From an uncultured Bacilli bacterium (GTDB taxonomy: Bacteria; Bacillota_I; Bacilli_A; RF39; UBA660), in NCBI GenBank assembly GCA_947626515.1, contig CANQSL010000010.1, positions 1 to 35,561 on the forward strand: a DNA stretch of 35,561 bases, given 5' to 3'. Position 1 is the stretch's first letter; every line of letters starts with the position of its first letter. The translations under genes and the position numbers were made by a program. Under the pieces are notes generated by a model. It had not been told where the DNA came from. It searched no databases and worked only from the letters and a program-made list of their open reading frames with translations. This document shows positions 25,412-35,561 of the stretch, piece by piece.

Positions 25412-26017
25412 ATGGAAAATAATATTCATAATGATTATATAGATGAATTAATAGAAGAAAGTCGTTTAGATTTATGGGATGATATAACATATGAAATGTT
25501 AAAAAAAGTTTTTAATAATATTGTTGCTGGATCTTTAATCTTGAGTCTAATTACATCTTCATATATATTTGGATTAAAAAATAATTTAGATGCTCAAAAG
25601 CTAGATAAATTAAATACTATAAGTACACTTTTAAATGAAATAGAAGATTTAAAAGAAAAAAAATTAAATTTAGAAATTTTAGAAACATATGATTTAAAAT
25701 CTTTATCTGTTATAAAATTGAATAATATCGAAAAAGAACATTATTGTATTGTTGAGAGAATTGATTCTAATTTATATAGAGAAATAAATAATTGTTTTTA
25801 TGTAACTTTAGATATGAGAGTTAAGAAAGAACATCCAGAATATATATATATTAATTATCATGATATGGAACCAATATATTACTATTTTAATGATGATGAA
25901 ATAAATTATTTACAAAATAAAAATGGTAAAATAACTAATCAGGAGTTAAATATTTTAGTAGATAGAATAAATAATTTATATAAAAATGGATATCAAGAAT
26001 TAGAAATGACTTTATAA
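25412..26017 (+). CDS. Hypothetical single-pass membrane protein
   Basis: SD GGGGGAAA; TM 'IVAGSLILSLITSSYIFGL' followed by an extracytoplasmic domain. Confidence 0.6.
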   Translation: MENNIHNDYIDELIEESRLDLWDDITYEMLKKVFNNIVAGSLILSLITSSYIFGLKNNLDAQKLDKLNTISTLLNEIEDLKEKKLNLEILETYDLKSLSVIKLNNIEKEHYCIVERIDSNLYREINNCFYVTLDMRVKKEHPEYIYINYHDMEPIYYYFNDDEINYLQNKNGKITNQELNILVDRINNLYKNGYQELEMTL

Positions 26018-26029
26018 TCATTTCTTTTT
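26002..26029 (+). terminator. Rho-independent terminator
   Basis: AGAAATGA/TCATTTCT stem followed by TTTT. Confidence 0.7.
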
Positions 26030-26070
26030 GTTTTTTATAATTTATGATACAATTTAGTTGGTGTTATTTT

Positions 26071-27090
26071 ATGAATAATATTTATAATTATAAAATGAGT
26101 GATTTAGAAAATTATCTTTTAAATATTGGAGAAAAAAAATATAAAGCTAAACAAATATATGATTGGTTATATATGAAAAAAGTTAAATCTTTTGATTCTA
26201 TGACTAATTTAAAAAAAGATTTAATAGCAAAATTAAAAGAAGATTTTAATTTTGATTATATTAGTATAAAGAAAAAACAAAAGAGTTCATTAACTAATAA
26301 ATATTTATTTTCACTTAAAGATGGCAATTTAATAGAAGCAGTATTAATGAGACATGACTATGGAATAAGTGTATGTGTTTCTAGTCAAGTTGGATGTAAT
26401 ATGGGATGTAAATTTTGTGAAAGTGGTAGATTAAAAAAAGTAAGAGATTTAGAAAGCTACGAAATTGTTGAACAAATATTGTTGATTGAAGAAGATATAA
26501 AGAAAAGAGTATCTTCAGTAGTTATTATGGGAATAGGTGAGCCTTTCGATAATTATGACAATATAATGAATTTTATTAGAATAATTAATGATCCTTTTGG
26601 AATTAATATTGGAGCACGTCATATAACAGTTTCAACTTGTGGTTTAATACCTAAAATTGATAAATTTAGTGAAGAAAATTTGCAGGTAAATCTCGCTATA
26701 AGTTTACATGCACCAAATAATAATATTAGAAATAATATTATGAATGTAAATAAAGCGTATAGTGTTGATGAATTAATTGAATGTTTAAAGCGATATATTG
26801 CAAAAACTAATAGACGAGTGACTATAGAATATGTTATGCTTAATAGTGTAAATGATAGTTATGATAATGCTATAGAACTTGCTAGATTAATAAAAGGTAT
26901 GAATGTATACGTAAACTTGATACCATATAATGAAACAAGTCATATAGAGTTTAAAAAGAGCAGTAAAGATACAATTATGAAATTTTATGATATTTTAAAA
27001 AAGAATGGAATTAACGTAACTATTAGGAAAGAATTTGGCGGTTCTATAGATGCAGCATGTGGACAACTAAGAGCTAAAGAGGTGGAATAA
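26071..27090 (+). CDS. rlmN: Dual-specificity 23S rRNA/tRNA adenosine-C2 methyltransferase RlmN (ORF-track start 26044)
   Basis: 'SSQVGCNMGCKFCESG', 'GIGEPFDNYDN', 'STCGLIPKI', 'AISLHAPNN', 'GGSIDAACGQLR'. Confidence 0.93.
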   Translation: MNNIYNYKMSDLENYLLNIGEKKYKAKQIYDWLYMKKVKSFDSMTNLKKDLIAKLKEDFNFDYISIKKKQKSSLTNKYLFSLKDGNLIEAVLMRHDYGISVCVSSQVGCNMGCKFCESGRLKKVRDLESYEIVEQILLIEEDIKKRVSSVVIMGIGEPFDNYDNIMNFIRIINDPFGINIGARHITVSTCGLIPKIDKFSEENLQVNLAISLHAPNNNIRNNIMNVNKAYSVDELIECLKRYIAKTNRRVTIEYVMLNSVNDSYDNAIELARLIKGMNVYVNLIPYNETSHIEFKKSSKDTIMKFYDILKKNGINVTIRKEFGGSIDAACGQLRAKEVE

Positions 27091-27824
27091 TGAAATCATT
27101 TTATATTACTGATTCAGGTAGAGTAAGAAGTCATAATGAAGATTCTGTAACTATTGTAAAAAATCAAACAGGAGAACATTTGATGATAGTTGCTGATGGA
27201 ATGGGCGGACATCGTGCTGGTGAAGTGGCATCAAGTATGGTTGTAACTCATTTGGGGACAAGATTTTCTAATCTATCAACTATTGGTACTAAATTTGATG
27301 CTGTAAATTGGTTAAATGAAAATATAAATACAATTAATACTAATATTATAAAATATACGGAAGAAAATCCTGAAGCGACTGGAATGGGAACAACAGTTGT
27401 TTTGGCGTTGTTAACAAATGAATTTTTGATTTTTGGAAATATTGGAGATTCTACTGGGTATGTTTTTAAAAATCAAAAATTGCATCAGATAACTAAACCT
27501 CATACATTAGTAAATTTACTTGTTGAGGCAGGAGAATTGTCAGAAGAAGAAGCTAAAAATCATCCAAAGAAAAATGTTTTAATGAAAGCTTTGGGAACAG
27601 AATCAAAACAAGTATTAGATATATTTGACGTTGATCCGGATGTAGATGCAATTATGTTATGCAGTGATGGATTAACTAATATGTTAACAAAAGAACAAGT
27701 AGAAAAAGTTTTATTAGAAAATATTGATATTGAAGAAAAGTTAATTAAAATTATAAAGAAATGTAATGCCAGAGGTGGAACAGATAATGTTTCAATAGCA
27801 TACCTTCTTAAGGATGGTGAATAA
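27090..27824 (+). CDS. prpC: PP2C-family Ser/Thr phosphatase
   Basis: 'DSGRVRSHNEDSV', 'VADGMGGHRAGEVAS', 'GNIGDSTGYV', 'LCSDGLTNML', 'GGTDNVSIA'. Confidence 0.93.
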   Translation: MKSFYITDSGRVRSHNEDSVTIVKNQTGEHLMIVADGMGGHRAGEVASSMVVTHLGTRFSNLSTIGTKFDAVNWLNENINTINTNIIKYTEENPEATGMGTTVVLALLTNEFLIFGNIGDSTGYVFKNQKLHQITKPHTLVNLLVEAGELSEEEAKNHPKKNVLMKALGTESKQVLDIFDVDPDVDAIMLCSDGLTNMLTKEQVEKVLLENIDIEEKLIKIIKKCNARGGTDNVSIAYLLKDGE

Positions 27825-27826
27825 AT

Positions 27827-29590
27827 ATGATTATGAAGGGGCAAAAAATTAATGATCGATATCAGATTATTAAAACTATTGGTGAAGGTGGAATGGCTAA
27901 TGTTTATTTAGCTTATGATACTATTTTAGATAGAAATGTTGCCGTTAAAGTACTTAGAGGAGATTTAGCTACTGATGAAAAATTTGTAAGGCGTTTTCAA
28001 AGAGAAGCTTTATCTGCTAGTAGTTTAAATCATCCTAATATAGTTGAAGTATATGATGTAGGAGAAGATAATGGGCTTTACTATATTGTAATGGAATATA
28101 TTGAAGGAAAACATTTAAAACAACTTCTAAAAAAACGTGGAGCTTTAACTGTTAGAGAAGTAGTAGATATTATGTTGCAACTTACAGATGGTATTTCTGC
28201 TGCTCATGATTCTTATATTATTCACAGGGATATAAAACCTCAAAATATAATGATTTTGGAAAATGGTTTAATAAAGATAACTGATTTTGGTATTGCAATG
28301 GCTTTGAATGCAACACAACTCACTCAGACTAATTCAGTTATGGGTAGTGTTCATTATTTACCGCCAGAACAAGCCAGTGGAAAACAAGCTACTATACAAA
28401 GCGACGTATATTCAATGGGCGTATTAATGTATGAACTTTTAGTTGGACAAGTTCCATTTAAAGGTGATAATGCTGTAGAGATAGCTTTAAAACATATAAA
28501 AGATGAAATTCCTTCTGTTAGAAGTATTAATTCAAACATACCACAATCTGTAGCTAATATAGTTAAAAAGAGTACTGCAAAAAATCTAAAGAATAGATAT
28601 GCAGATGCCAGAGAAATGAATGAAGATTTAAAAACTTGCTTAGAAGAAGCTAGATTAGATGAAGATGAATATGTGTTCAGTTATCCAGAAAATGATACTG
28701 AAGATAAAAAAACTAAAAAACTAGTTAGTGAACTTGAAAATAGTATTGATAATGAAACTATTGAAGAAAAAAGAGATAAAACAGAAAAAATAGAAAAACA
28801 GGAAGTAATAAGTAAGCAAATAACAGAGGAAGATATGAAAAAACACGAAAATAAAATTTTATTAGTTTTAGCCATAGTATTTACAACTCTAGTTGTAACT
28901 ATAACTGCAATTGTATTTTTAATTCCAAAATTGACAGAAACACCAGATGTTTCTATACCTGATGTAAGTGATTTGACTGTTATAGAAGCAGAGAAAAAAC
29001 TAGAAGATTTAGGATTAAGTGTTGTATCTGAAACAAAAGAAGTAACTAGCGATACTATTGAGGAAGGAAAAGTTGTTAAAACTAGTCCTCAATCAGGAAG
29101 AACTGTTAAAAAAGGTTCAAATATAACTTTATATGTTTCTATGGGTGAAGGTGGATATGTATTAGAAGACTTGAAAGGTAAAAATTATATTGAACAAAAA
29201 GCAATACTAGAAAGAGTTTACAACTTATATGTAGAAATAGTGGAAGATGAAATAGAAGATATTACTAAAGTCGAAAAGGATACTATTCTTTCAACAGAGC
29301 CTGAAGTTGGTACTTTATTAAAAGAGGGAGACACAGTAAAATTACATATTCCAGATACTAGTATTTTATATCCGGATTTTACAAGTGGTAATTATAGTCT
29401 AAAAGATATAGAAGATTTTGCTACAAAATATGGTATCAATTTTGAGCCTGAATATGTAGAAACAAGTGATTATGCTCCAGGAACTATATATGATCAAAGT
29501 AAAGAACCTGGTTCACCAGTAATAAGTGGTACATCTCTACAAATATATATTGCTAGTGAACCAATTGAAGAGCAAACAGAAGCTGAGTAA
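27827..29590 (+). CDS. prkC: Ser/Thr protein kinase with TM and PASTA domains
   Basis: 'IGEGGMANVYLAYD', 'VAVKVLRG', 'IIHRDIKPQNIMI', 'ITDFGIA'; TM 'ILLVLAIVFTTLVVTITAIVFLIP'; PASTA repeats. Confidence 0.95.
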   Translation: MIMKGQKINDRYQIIKTIGEGGMANVYLAYDTILDRNVAVKVLRGDLATDEKFVRRFQREALSASSLNHPNIVEVYDVGEDNGLYYIVMEYIEGKHLKQLLKKRGALTVREVVDIMLQLTDGISAAHDSYIIHRDIKPQNIMILENGLIKITDFGIAMALNATQLTQTNSVMGSVHYLPPEQASGKQATIQSDVYSMGVLMYELLVGQVPFKGDNAVEIALKHIKDEIPSVRSINSNIPQSVANIVKKSTAKNLKNRYADAREMNEDLKTCLEEARLDEDEYVFSYPENDTEDKKTKKLVSELENSIDNETIEEKRDKTEKIEKQEVISKQITEEDMKKHENKILLVLAIVFTTLVVTITAIVFLIPKLTETPDVSIPDVSDLTVIEAEKKLEDLGLSVVSETKEVTSDTIEEGKVVKTSPQSGRTVKKGSNITLYVSMGEGGYVLEDLKGKNYIEQKAILERVYNLYVEIVEDEIEDITKVEKDTILSTEPEVGTLLKEGDTVKLHIPDTSILYPDFTSGNYSLKDIEDFATKYGINFEPEYVETSDYAPGTIYDQSKEPGSPVISGTSLQIYIASEPIEEQTEAE

Positions 29591-29595
29591 ATTTA

Positions 29596-30422
29596 TGCAA
29601 GGTAGAATAATAAAAATAATTAGCAATTTATATACTGTAAAATCAAATAATAATATTTATAATTGCCATGCTAGGGGTAAGTTTAGAAATGACTCGCTTA
29701 CTCCTTTAGTTGGTGATTTAGTAAATTTTGATGAGAAAAATAATTATATATTAGAAATACTTCCAAGGAAAAACTCGTTAGATAGACCAATGATATCTAA
29801 TGTTGATAGTGCACTTATTATTACAAGTGTAAAAAAACCAGACTTATCATTAAATTTATTAGATAAAGAAATAGTTTTATGTTTACAAAATAATATAGAA
29901 CCGATAATAATATTTACTAAATTAGATTTATTAAAAAAGAATGAAATAAAAGATATAAAATCTATTATTAAATATTATAAAAAAATAGGTATTAAAGTAT
30001 CTACAAATAAAAATATGTTGGCAATAAATAAGTTAATAAAAAATAAAACTTTAGTTTTAACTGGACAAACTGGAGCTGGAAAGAGCAGTTTGTTAAATAA
30101 ATTGGATAAAAATTTAAACTTGGAAACTAATGAAATTAGCGAAGCTTTAGGAAGAGGGAAACATACTACTAGACATGTGGAGTTATTTAATTATAAAAGT
30201 TCTTTAATAGCTGATACTCCTGGTTTTTCCTCTTTAGAAATTAAAGGATTAGAGAAAGAAAAACTTAAAGATTTATTTTTAGAATTTAATGGAGTAACTT
30301 GTAAGTATAAAGATTGCAGTCATACTAATGAATCAGAGTGTATAGTAAAAAAGCTTGTAGAAGATGGAAAGATCTTGAAAAGTAGATATGAAAATTATAT
30401 AAGAATAATGAGGGAATTATGA
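29596..30422 (+). CDS. rsgA: Ribosome small subunit-dependent GTPase A (ORF-track start 29526)
   Basis: 'LTGQTGAGKSSLLNKL', 'GRGKHTTRHVEL', 'IADTPGFSSLE', Zn motif 'CKYKDCSHTNESECIVKK'. Start MQGRIIKI at 29596. Confidence 0.93.
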
Positions 30423-31063
30423 AATTATCTGTATCGTATTTTAAAAGTGATTACAGCTTGCCTATAACTTTAGAGAAAATTGGAAAAACAGATGCTGAAT
30501 ATATTCATTGTGACATATCTGATGGTATATTTATAGATAGAGTTACAGATGAATATAGTTATGTAAGTGAGTTTTTAAAAAATACTAATAAAGCTTTAGA
30601 TATACATTTTATGGTAGATAATCCTATAAAGTATATAATTGACTATAGCAAATTGAAACCAGAAATTATATCGATACATTATGAAATAAAGCATTCAATA
30701 GATGATTTATTGGATTTAATACATTCTTATAATATTAAAGCTGGAATAGTGATAAATCCAGAAACTCCTGTAAAAGATATTCATAGATATTTAGATAAAG
30801 TTGACAATGTTTTAATTATGAGTGTAAAGCCTGGATTAGGTGGGCAAAAATTTATGATGAGCGTACTTGAGAAAATTGATGAATTATATAAATTTAGAAA
30901 AGATAATAATTTAAATTATACTATAAGTATAGATGGTGGAGTTAATGACGAAGTAATTAAGTATTTATCCAAAGTAGATATTATAATAAGTGGATCATTT
31001 ATTTGTTGTAGTAAAGATTATCAACAAAAAATAAATATATTGAGAAATAATTTTACGAAATAA
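30419..31063 (+). CDS. rpe: Ribulose-phosphate 3-epimerase
   Basis: '[13 protein letters not shown]', 'DIHFMVDNP', '[15 protein letters not shown]', 'ISIDGGVND', 'ISGSFI'. Confidence 0.9.
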   Translation: MKLSVSYFKSDYSLPITLEKIGKTDAEYIHCDISDGIFIDRVTDEYSYVSEFLKNTNKALDIHFMVDNPIKYIIDYSKLKPEIISIHYEIKHSIDDLLDLIHSYNIKAGIVINPETPVKDIHRYLDKVDNVLIMSVKPGLGGQKFMMSVLEKIDELYKFRKDNNLNYTISIDGGVNDEVIKYLSKVDIIISGSFICCSKDYQQKINILRNNFTK

Positions 31064-31068
31064 TGTAA

Positions 31069-31098
31069 AATCAACAATTTATTTGTTGATTTTTTTTA
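31069..31098 (+). terminator. Rho-independent terminator
   Basis: AATCAACAA/TTGTTGATT stem followed by T-run. Confidence 0.8.
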
Positions 31099-31145
31099 AT
31101 TTTTATTGTAATTTAAAACAACTTAGTGTATTATTTAATTATAGA

Positions 31146-31170
31146 GTGGCACGAAGTGGTAGAAAGTGGG
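31146..31170 (+). promoter_or_regulatory. Putative MraZ operator: three GTGG repeats phased at exactly 10 bp
   Basis: GTGGCACGAA|GTGGTAGAAA|GTGGG directly upstream of mraZ. Confidence 0.7.
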
Positions 31171-31178
31171 GGATATCT

Positions 31179-31619
31179 ATGTTAATGGGTGAGTATCATC
31201 ATAATTTAGACGAAAAGAATAGACTTATTATTCCTAGTAAGTTTAGATTTGATATAGGTGAAAAATTTGTAATTACTCGTGGATTAGAAAAATGCCTATT
31301 TATATATTCTCTTCAAGAATGGGAAATGATATCCAATAAATTAAAAACTCTACCATTTACTAAGAAAGATAGTCGTGCATTTACTAGGTTTTTCTTATCT
31401 GGTGCCTCTATATGTGAACTTGATAAATCTGGCAGAGTTAATATTCCAAATATTTTGGTAGAATATGCTAATTTAGAAAAAGAATGTGTAATAATTGGCG
31501 CTAATGATCGCTTAGAAATTTGGAATAATGATCTATGGAATAATTTTATTGACGAAAATGAAAGTGAATTTGCCAATATTGCCGAAAATCTTTTTGAAGG
31601 TGATAATTATGCATTATAG
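31179..31619 (+). CDS. mraZ: Transcriptional regulator MraZ (ORF-track start 31083 is too long)
   Basis: '[21 protein letters not shown]', '[18 protein letters not shown]', '[17 protein letters not shown]'. SD-like GTGGGGG at 31166-31172. Confidence 0.92.
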   Translation: MLMGEYHHNLDEKNRLIIPSKFRFDIGEKFVITRGLEKCLFIYSLQEWEMISNKLKTLPFTKKDSRAFTRFFLSGASICELDKSGRVNIPNILVEYANLEKECVIIGANDRLEIWNNDLWNNFIDENESEFANIAENLFEGDNYAL

Positions 31620-32529
31620 TGTAATGCTTAAAGAATGCATTGATTATCTTAATATTAAAAATGATGGTATTTATGTAGATGGTACTATTGGTTTAGCTGG
31701 ACATTCAAGTGAAATTTTAAAAAGAATACCTAATGGATATTTATATGGTTTTGATCAAGATGAGTTTGCAGTAAATAAAAGCAATGAAGTTTTAAATAAA
31801 GTAAGTAATAACTTTAAAGTTTTTAGAGAAAACTTTTCTAATATGAAAGAAACGTTAAATAAAGAAGGTATTGATAAAGTAGATGGAATTCTTTTGGATT
31901 TAGGAGTTTCTAGTCCTCAAATAGATGATGAGAAACGTGGTTTTAGTTTTATGAAAGATTCTATTCTCGATATGAGAATGGATAAGAGAAATACTACTAC
32001 AGCTAAAGATATTGTAAATACATATACTTTAGATGAGTTATCTAATATATTTTATAAATATGGTGAAGAAAAATTATCTAAAGTAATAGCGAAAAAAATA
32101 ATTGAAAAGAGAAAATCTAAAGAAATAAATACTACTTTAGAATTAGTTAATATTATTAAAGAAAGTGTTGGAATGAAATATTTTTCTAAAAATCATCCTG
32201 AAAGACAAATATTTCAAGCCATAAGAATAGAAGTAAACAAAGAATTAGATGTATTAGAACAAGTTCTTCCAGATGCAATTAATTTATTAAAACCTAATGG
32301 AAGATTAGTTGTTATTACATTTCATTCTTTAGAAGATAGAATAGTAAAAAATATATTTAAAAAATATAGTGAAGTCAACGAAGTAGTGAAAGGATTACCC
32401 AATATTCCCGATGAATATAAACCTAAAATAAAGTTAGTAAATAATAAGGTAATAAGAGCTAACGATGAAGAAATAAAAAATAATAGCAGGAGTAAAAGTG
32501 CAAAATTAAGAATAATAGAGAGGTTATAA
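31609..32529 (+). CDS. rsmH: 16S rRNA (cytosine(1402)-N(4))-methyltransferase RsmH (ORF-track start 31528)
   Basis: '[33 protein letters not shown]', '[12 protein letters not shown]', '[16 protein letters not shown]', '[14 protein letters not shown]'. Confidence 0.94.
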   Translation: MHYSVMLKECIDYLNIKNDGIYVDGTIGLAGHSSEILKRIPNGYLYGFDQDEFAVNKSNEVLNKVSNNFKVFRENFSNMKETLNKEGIDKVDGILLDLGVSSPQIDDEKRGFSFMKDSILDMRMDKRNTTTAKDIVNTYTLDELSNIFYKYGEEKLSKVIAKKIIEKRKSKEINTTLELVNIIKESVGMKYFSKNHPERQIFQAIRIEVNKELDVLEQVLPDAINLLKPNGRLVVITFHSLEDRIVKNIFKKYSEVNEVVKGLPNIPDEYKPKIKLVNNKVIRANDEEIKNNSRSKSAKLRIIERL

Positions 32530-32533
32530 TATT

Positions 32534-32824
32534 ATGAAAAAAAGTAGAAAAGGATATAGAATTTTAAAAGGAGAAAAAGTATTTTTTACACTTATAATAT
32601 TTGTTTTAGTATTATCTCCTATATTAGTTGTATCATCAAAATCTATTTTATCTAAAAGTAATATAGAGGTTGAAAAAATAAAGAAAAAAATAGAAAAACA
32701 AGAAAATATAAATGAAAGTTTGGAAATGCAAGTTAATGAACTTGCAAGCTTGTCTAATATACAAGATATAGCTAAAGAATATGGTTTATCGTATGTTAAT
32801 GACAATATTATTTTAATAAAGTAG
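32534..32824 (+). CDS. FtsL-like cell division protein
   Basis: Position between rsmH and the PBP; single TM plus coiled-coil; 'IQDIAKEYGLSYV'. Confidence 0.7.
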   Translation: MKKSRKGYRILKGEKVFFTLIIFVLVLSPILVVSSKSILSKSNIEVEKIKKKIEKQENINESLEMQVNELASLSNIQDIAKEYGLSYVNDNIILIK

Positions 32825-32836
32825 GAGGGTATTATT

Positions 32837-34927
32837 ATGAACAATGCAATAAAATTAAACAAAATTCTTATTATATGCATTGTTCTTTTGTTTGGTTTAA
32901 TAATTGGAAAACTTATATATGTTTCTGCAAGTACTAATATAGATGGAATAAATATTAAAGAATTTGCAGCTTCGCGTACAACAGAAAAGAGAATTCTATA
33001 TGCTTCTCGTGGAAGTATTTATGATAGTTCAGGAGAGGTTTTATCCGAAAATGTTAATTCATATACAGTGATAGCATATTTATCTGAATCTAGAACTCAA
33101 GATAAAAATGATCCACAACATGTTGTAGATATTGAAAATACTGTAAAGAAATTATCTCCTGTATTGGGTATGGATGAAAAAAGATTAAGAGAACTTTTAA
33201 GTAGAGAGGCATACCAAGTAGAATTAGGCCCTGAGGGAAGAGGAATTAGTGAACTAGAAAAAGAAAAGATTGAAAAATTAAATTTGCCAGGTATAGATTT
33301 TATAAAAGATAGCAAAAGATATTATCCATATGGAAGTTTTGCATCTTATATAGTTGGATATGCTAAGAAAAATGAGGATGGCAACATAGTTGGAGAAATG
33401 GGAATAGAATCTTACTATGATAAAGAATTAAGTGGAAAAGATGGATATATTGAATATCAAAAAGATGCATATGGCTACCAAATATCTGGTACTGATATTA
33501 GGGAGACTAAAGCAGTAAGTGGACATAATATATATTTAACAATAGATTCAAATATACAGATGTATTTAGAAAATGCTGTCAATGAGTTAGTTAGCAACAA
33601 CAAAACTGAATGGGTAACGGTAACAATAGCTGATGCCAATACGGGAGCAATTGTTGGAGCTGCTTCTAGTCCAACATTTGATCCAAATAAATTAGATATT
33701 AAAAATTATAATAACCCTTTAGTTTCATATGTCTATGAACCAGGTAGTACTATGAAAATATTTAGTTTTATGTCTAGTATAGAAGAAGGAAAATATAATG
33801 GTGACGAAACTTATGCATCTGGTAATATAAAAGTTGACGATTATTATATTTATGATTGGAATAAAGGAGGTTGGGGACTTATTCCTTTCGATATAGGTTT
33901 TGGTCGTTCTTCAAATGTAGCAGCTACTATTTTGGCGCAAAGAGTTGGTAAAGAAAAATTAAAAGAATATTATAATAAATTAGGATTTGGAAAAAATACT
34001 GGAATTGAATTATATGGAGAATTACCTGGAAAAGTTAGTTTTTTCTATGAAACTGAACTTGCAAGTGTATCATATGGGCAAGGTATGACAGTTACTCCAA
34101 TACAAATGGTACAAGCACTTACTTCTATTACTAATAAAGGTACAGTTTTAAAACCTTATATTGTAGATAAAATTACAGACGAAAATGGAGAAGTTGTCTA
34201 TGAAGGTAAAAGAACAGAACTTAATAAAGTGTTTAAAGAAAGTACAACAGAAAAAATAAAAGAGTTAATGGACAATACTGTAAACGGTGAAGATTTATCT
34301 GCAACTGGCAAGATATATGCAACTAATTTAGTAAGGTTAATTGGTAAGACCGGTACAGCTCAATACATTGAAAATGGTAAGTACGTAGAAGGTGGAAATA
34401 GAAATATTAGATCATTTGCAGGAATATTTCCAAGGGATAATCCAGAATATATAATTTATATTGCAGTTAAAGATTTAGATGCTGGTTCTACTGAAATAGC
34501 AAAATTAGTTAAATCTGTTGTTGAATCTATTTCTAAATATAAAAATTTAAACGAAAGAGAAAGTAATCTAGATAAAACTAAATATGTTACACTTGACTCT
34601 TATTTAAATAAAGACGTTAAAGAAATATCTAAAAAGATATCTAAATTAGGATTAACTCCAGTAGTAATAGGAAGTGGAGAAAAAGTTGTAGAACAATATC
34701 CTAAAAAAGAGAATACTATAATAATAGGTTCTAAAGTGTTTTTAAAAACAAATAAAAATGATAAAATAATGTTAGATATTACTGGTTGGAATCAAGATGA
34801 AGTAATGACTTTATTTAATATGATGGATGTAGATTATTCTATAAAAGGAACAGGAAAAGTCAAATCTTTCAATATAAAAGTAGGCAAAAAAATAAATAAA
34901 CAATTAATAATTAATTTAGAAAGTTAG
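32837..34927 (+). CDS. Class B penicillin-binding protein (FtsI/PBP2x/SpoVD-like) with C-terminal PASTA-like region
   Basis: 'RGSIYDSSGEVLSENV', 'YEPGSTMKIFS' (SxxK), 'GRSSNVA' (SxN), 'IGKTGTAQY' (KTG). Confidence 0.93.
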   Translation: MNNAIKLNKILIICIVLLFGLIIGKLIYVSASTNIDGINIKEFAASRTTEKRILYASRGSIYDSSGEVLSENVNSYTVIAYLSESRTQDKNDPQHVVDIENTVKKLSPVLGMDEKRLRELLSREAYQVELGPEGRGISELEKEKIEKLNLPGIDFIKDSKRYYPYGSFASYIVGYAKKNEDGNIVGEMGIESYYDKELSGKDGYIEYQKDAYGYQISGTDIRETKAVSGHNIYLTIDSNIQMYLENAVNELVSNNKTEWVTVTIADANTGAIVGAASSPTFDPNKLDIKNYNNPLVSYVYEPGSTMKIFSFMSSIEEGKYNGDETYASGNIKVDDYYIYDWNKGGWGLIPFDIGFGRSSNVAATILAQRVGKEKLKEYYNKLGFGKNTGIELYGELPGKVSFFYETELASVSYGQGMTVTPIQMVQALTSITNKGTVLKPYIVDKITDENGEVVYEGKRTELNKVFKESTTEKIKELMDNTVNGEDLSATGKIYATNLVRLIGKTGTAQYIENGKYVEGGNRNIRSFAGIFPRDNPEYIIYIAVKDLDAGSTEIAKLVKSVVESISKYKNLNERESNLDKTKYVTLDSYLNKDVKEISKKISKLGLTPVVIGSGEKVVEQYPKKENTIIIGSKVFLKTNKNDKIMLDITGWNQDEVMTLFNMMDVDYSIKGTGKVKSFNIKVGKKINKQLIINLES

Positions 34928-34934
34928 GTGTAAT

Positions 34935-35483
34935 ATGGTAAAGAAAAATAAAAAAACAAAAATAAAAGAAAAGATAAAAGATATAATTAATTCATATAAA
35001 ACTATAATATATATATCTTTTATGATTAATATAATATTGTTGATATTATTATATAATACAATGACATCTAATCAGATTTATACATTTAGTGGAGAAGATG
35101 ATTATTTAAAAATTAAAGATGGACTAATAATACTTAATAATGATATTAATTTATTAAATGGAAACAATATAGAATATATATATAATACTGATTATGATAT
35201 TAAAACATATAAAATTGGATATTATGTTATGGATGGCTCTAAATTAGTAGAAATATTTTCATCATCATTAGAACCTGAAACGGAAATAAAATTAAGTGAA
35301 TTAGTAAATAAATTTACAACTCTTAATTTATCTGAAAAAGATTCTTCTAAAGTATTCTTTACTAAATATAAAAAGAAATTAATTGAAAAAGGTTTATATT
35401 TAGTTATGGAAGCTAAAACGAAAGATGGAAAAGAAATAGTTAGCAAAGTAAATTTAAATGTATCTAAAATTTCTAAGCATTGA
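34935..35483 (+). CDS. Hypothetical single-pass membrane protein
   Basis: SD (TTAGGTG) upstream; TM 'TIIYISFMINIILLILLY' followed by an extracytoplasmic domain. Confidence 0.6.
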   Translation: MVKKNKKTKIKEKIKDIINSYKTIIYISFMINIILLILLYNTMTSNQIYTFSGEDDYLKIKDGLIILNNDINLLNGNNIEYIYNTDYDIKTYKIGYYVMDGSKLVEIFSSSLEPETEIKLSELVNKFTTLNLSEKDSSKVFFTKYKKKLIEKGLYLVMEAKTKDGKEIVSKVNLNVSKISKH

Positions 35484-35561
35484 TTTAAGTATTGTTTTTA
35501 TAAAAAAATTATGATATAGTTTTAATAGTAAAGGATTTAATTATTATATGGAAAATTATAT

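Noticed and set aside
27560-35446. Scattered - strand ORFs in prpC, prkC, mraZ, ftsL-like, PBP and 34935 genes
   Set aside because: All lie opposite well-supported CDS and lack motifs.
1-35561. CRISPR arrays, tRNA/rRNA genes, transposons, prophage or canonical phage-defence genes
   Set aside because: No repeat-spacer pattern, cloverleaf/rRNA signature, transposase or known defence-domain combination was recognised; tRNAscan/Infernal/DefenseFinder would be decisive.
35548-35561. ATG near the right edge possibly starting another gene
   Set aside because: Only a few codons are inside the window; cannot be identified.

Overview
Low-GC (AT-rich) chromosomal segment, most likely from a Bacillota/Bacilli-type or Mollicutes-related host. 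Most genes are on the + strand. No rRNA, tRNA, CRISPR array, transposase or phage gene was recognised by eye. Order of content: a SAM methyltransferase; a small membrane protein; an HD-domain protein; a frameshifted ClpX-like remnant (- strand); a four-gene operon of MurT-like ligase, GatD-like protein, ornithine-racemase-like PLP enzyme and arginase; a NPPTG-anchored surface protein; an Ig-like membrane protein and an LCP-family protein; a LysR regulator followed by a five-gene set (SPASM radical SAM, nucleoside phosphorylase, nucleoside deoxyribosyltransferase, HPr-kinase-like ATPase, B12-binding-type radical SAM); a pyrophosphatase-like protein; a HelD-like helicase; an AAA ATPase-CYTH protein (- strand); a cytidylate kinase-alanyl-tRNA synthetase fusion; rlmN-prpC-prkC-rsgA-rpe; and mraZ-rsmH-ftsL-pbp of the dcw cluster. 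The strongest candidate for an undescribed system is 2769-6812. There the GatD-like protein has lost its glutaminase Cys and His, and the MurT-like partner lacks the DxSWxxD Asp, while the same translationally coupled operon encodes L-Arg -> L-Orn -> D-Orn enzymes. I infer a ligase that may attach D-ornithine, rather than ammonia, to the D-Glu alpha-carboxyl of peptidoglycan, giving a group-B-type cross-bridge. The second candidate is the LysR/radical SAM/nucleoside-enzyme cluster at 12141-18025. The third is the cmk-alaS fusion. All homology calls are from motif recognition only; no searches were run.
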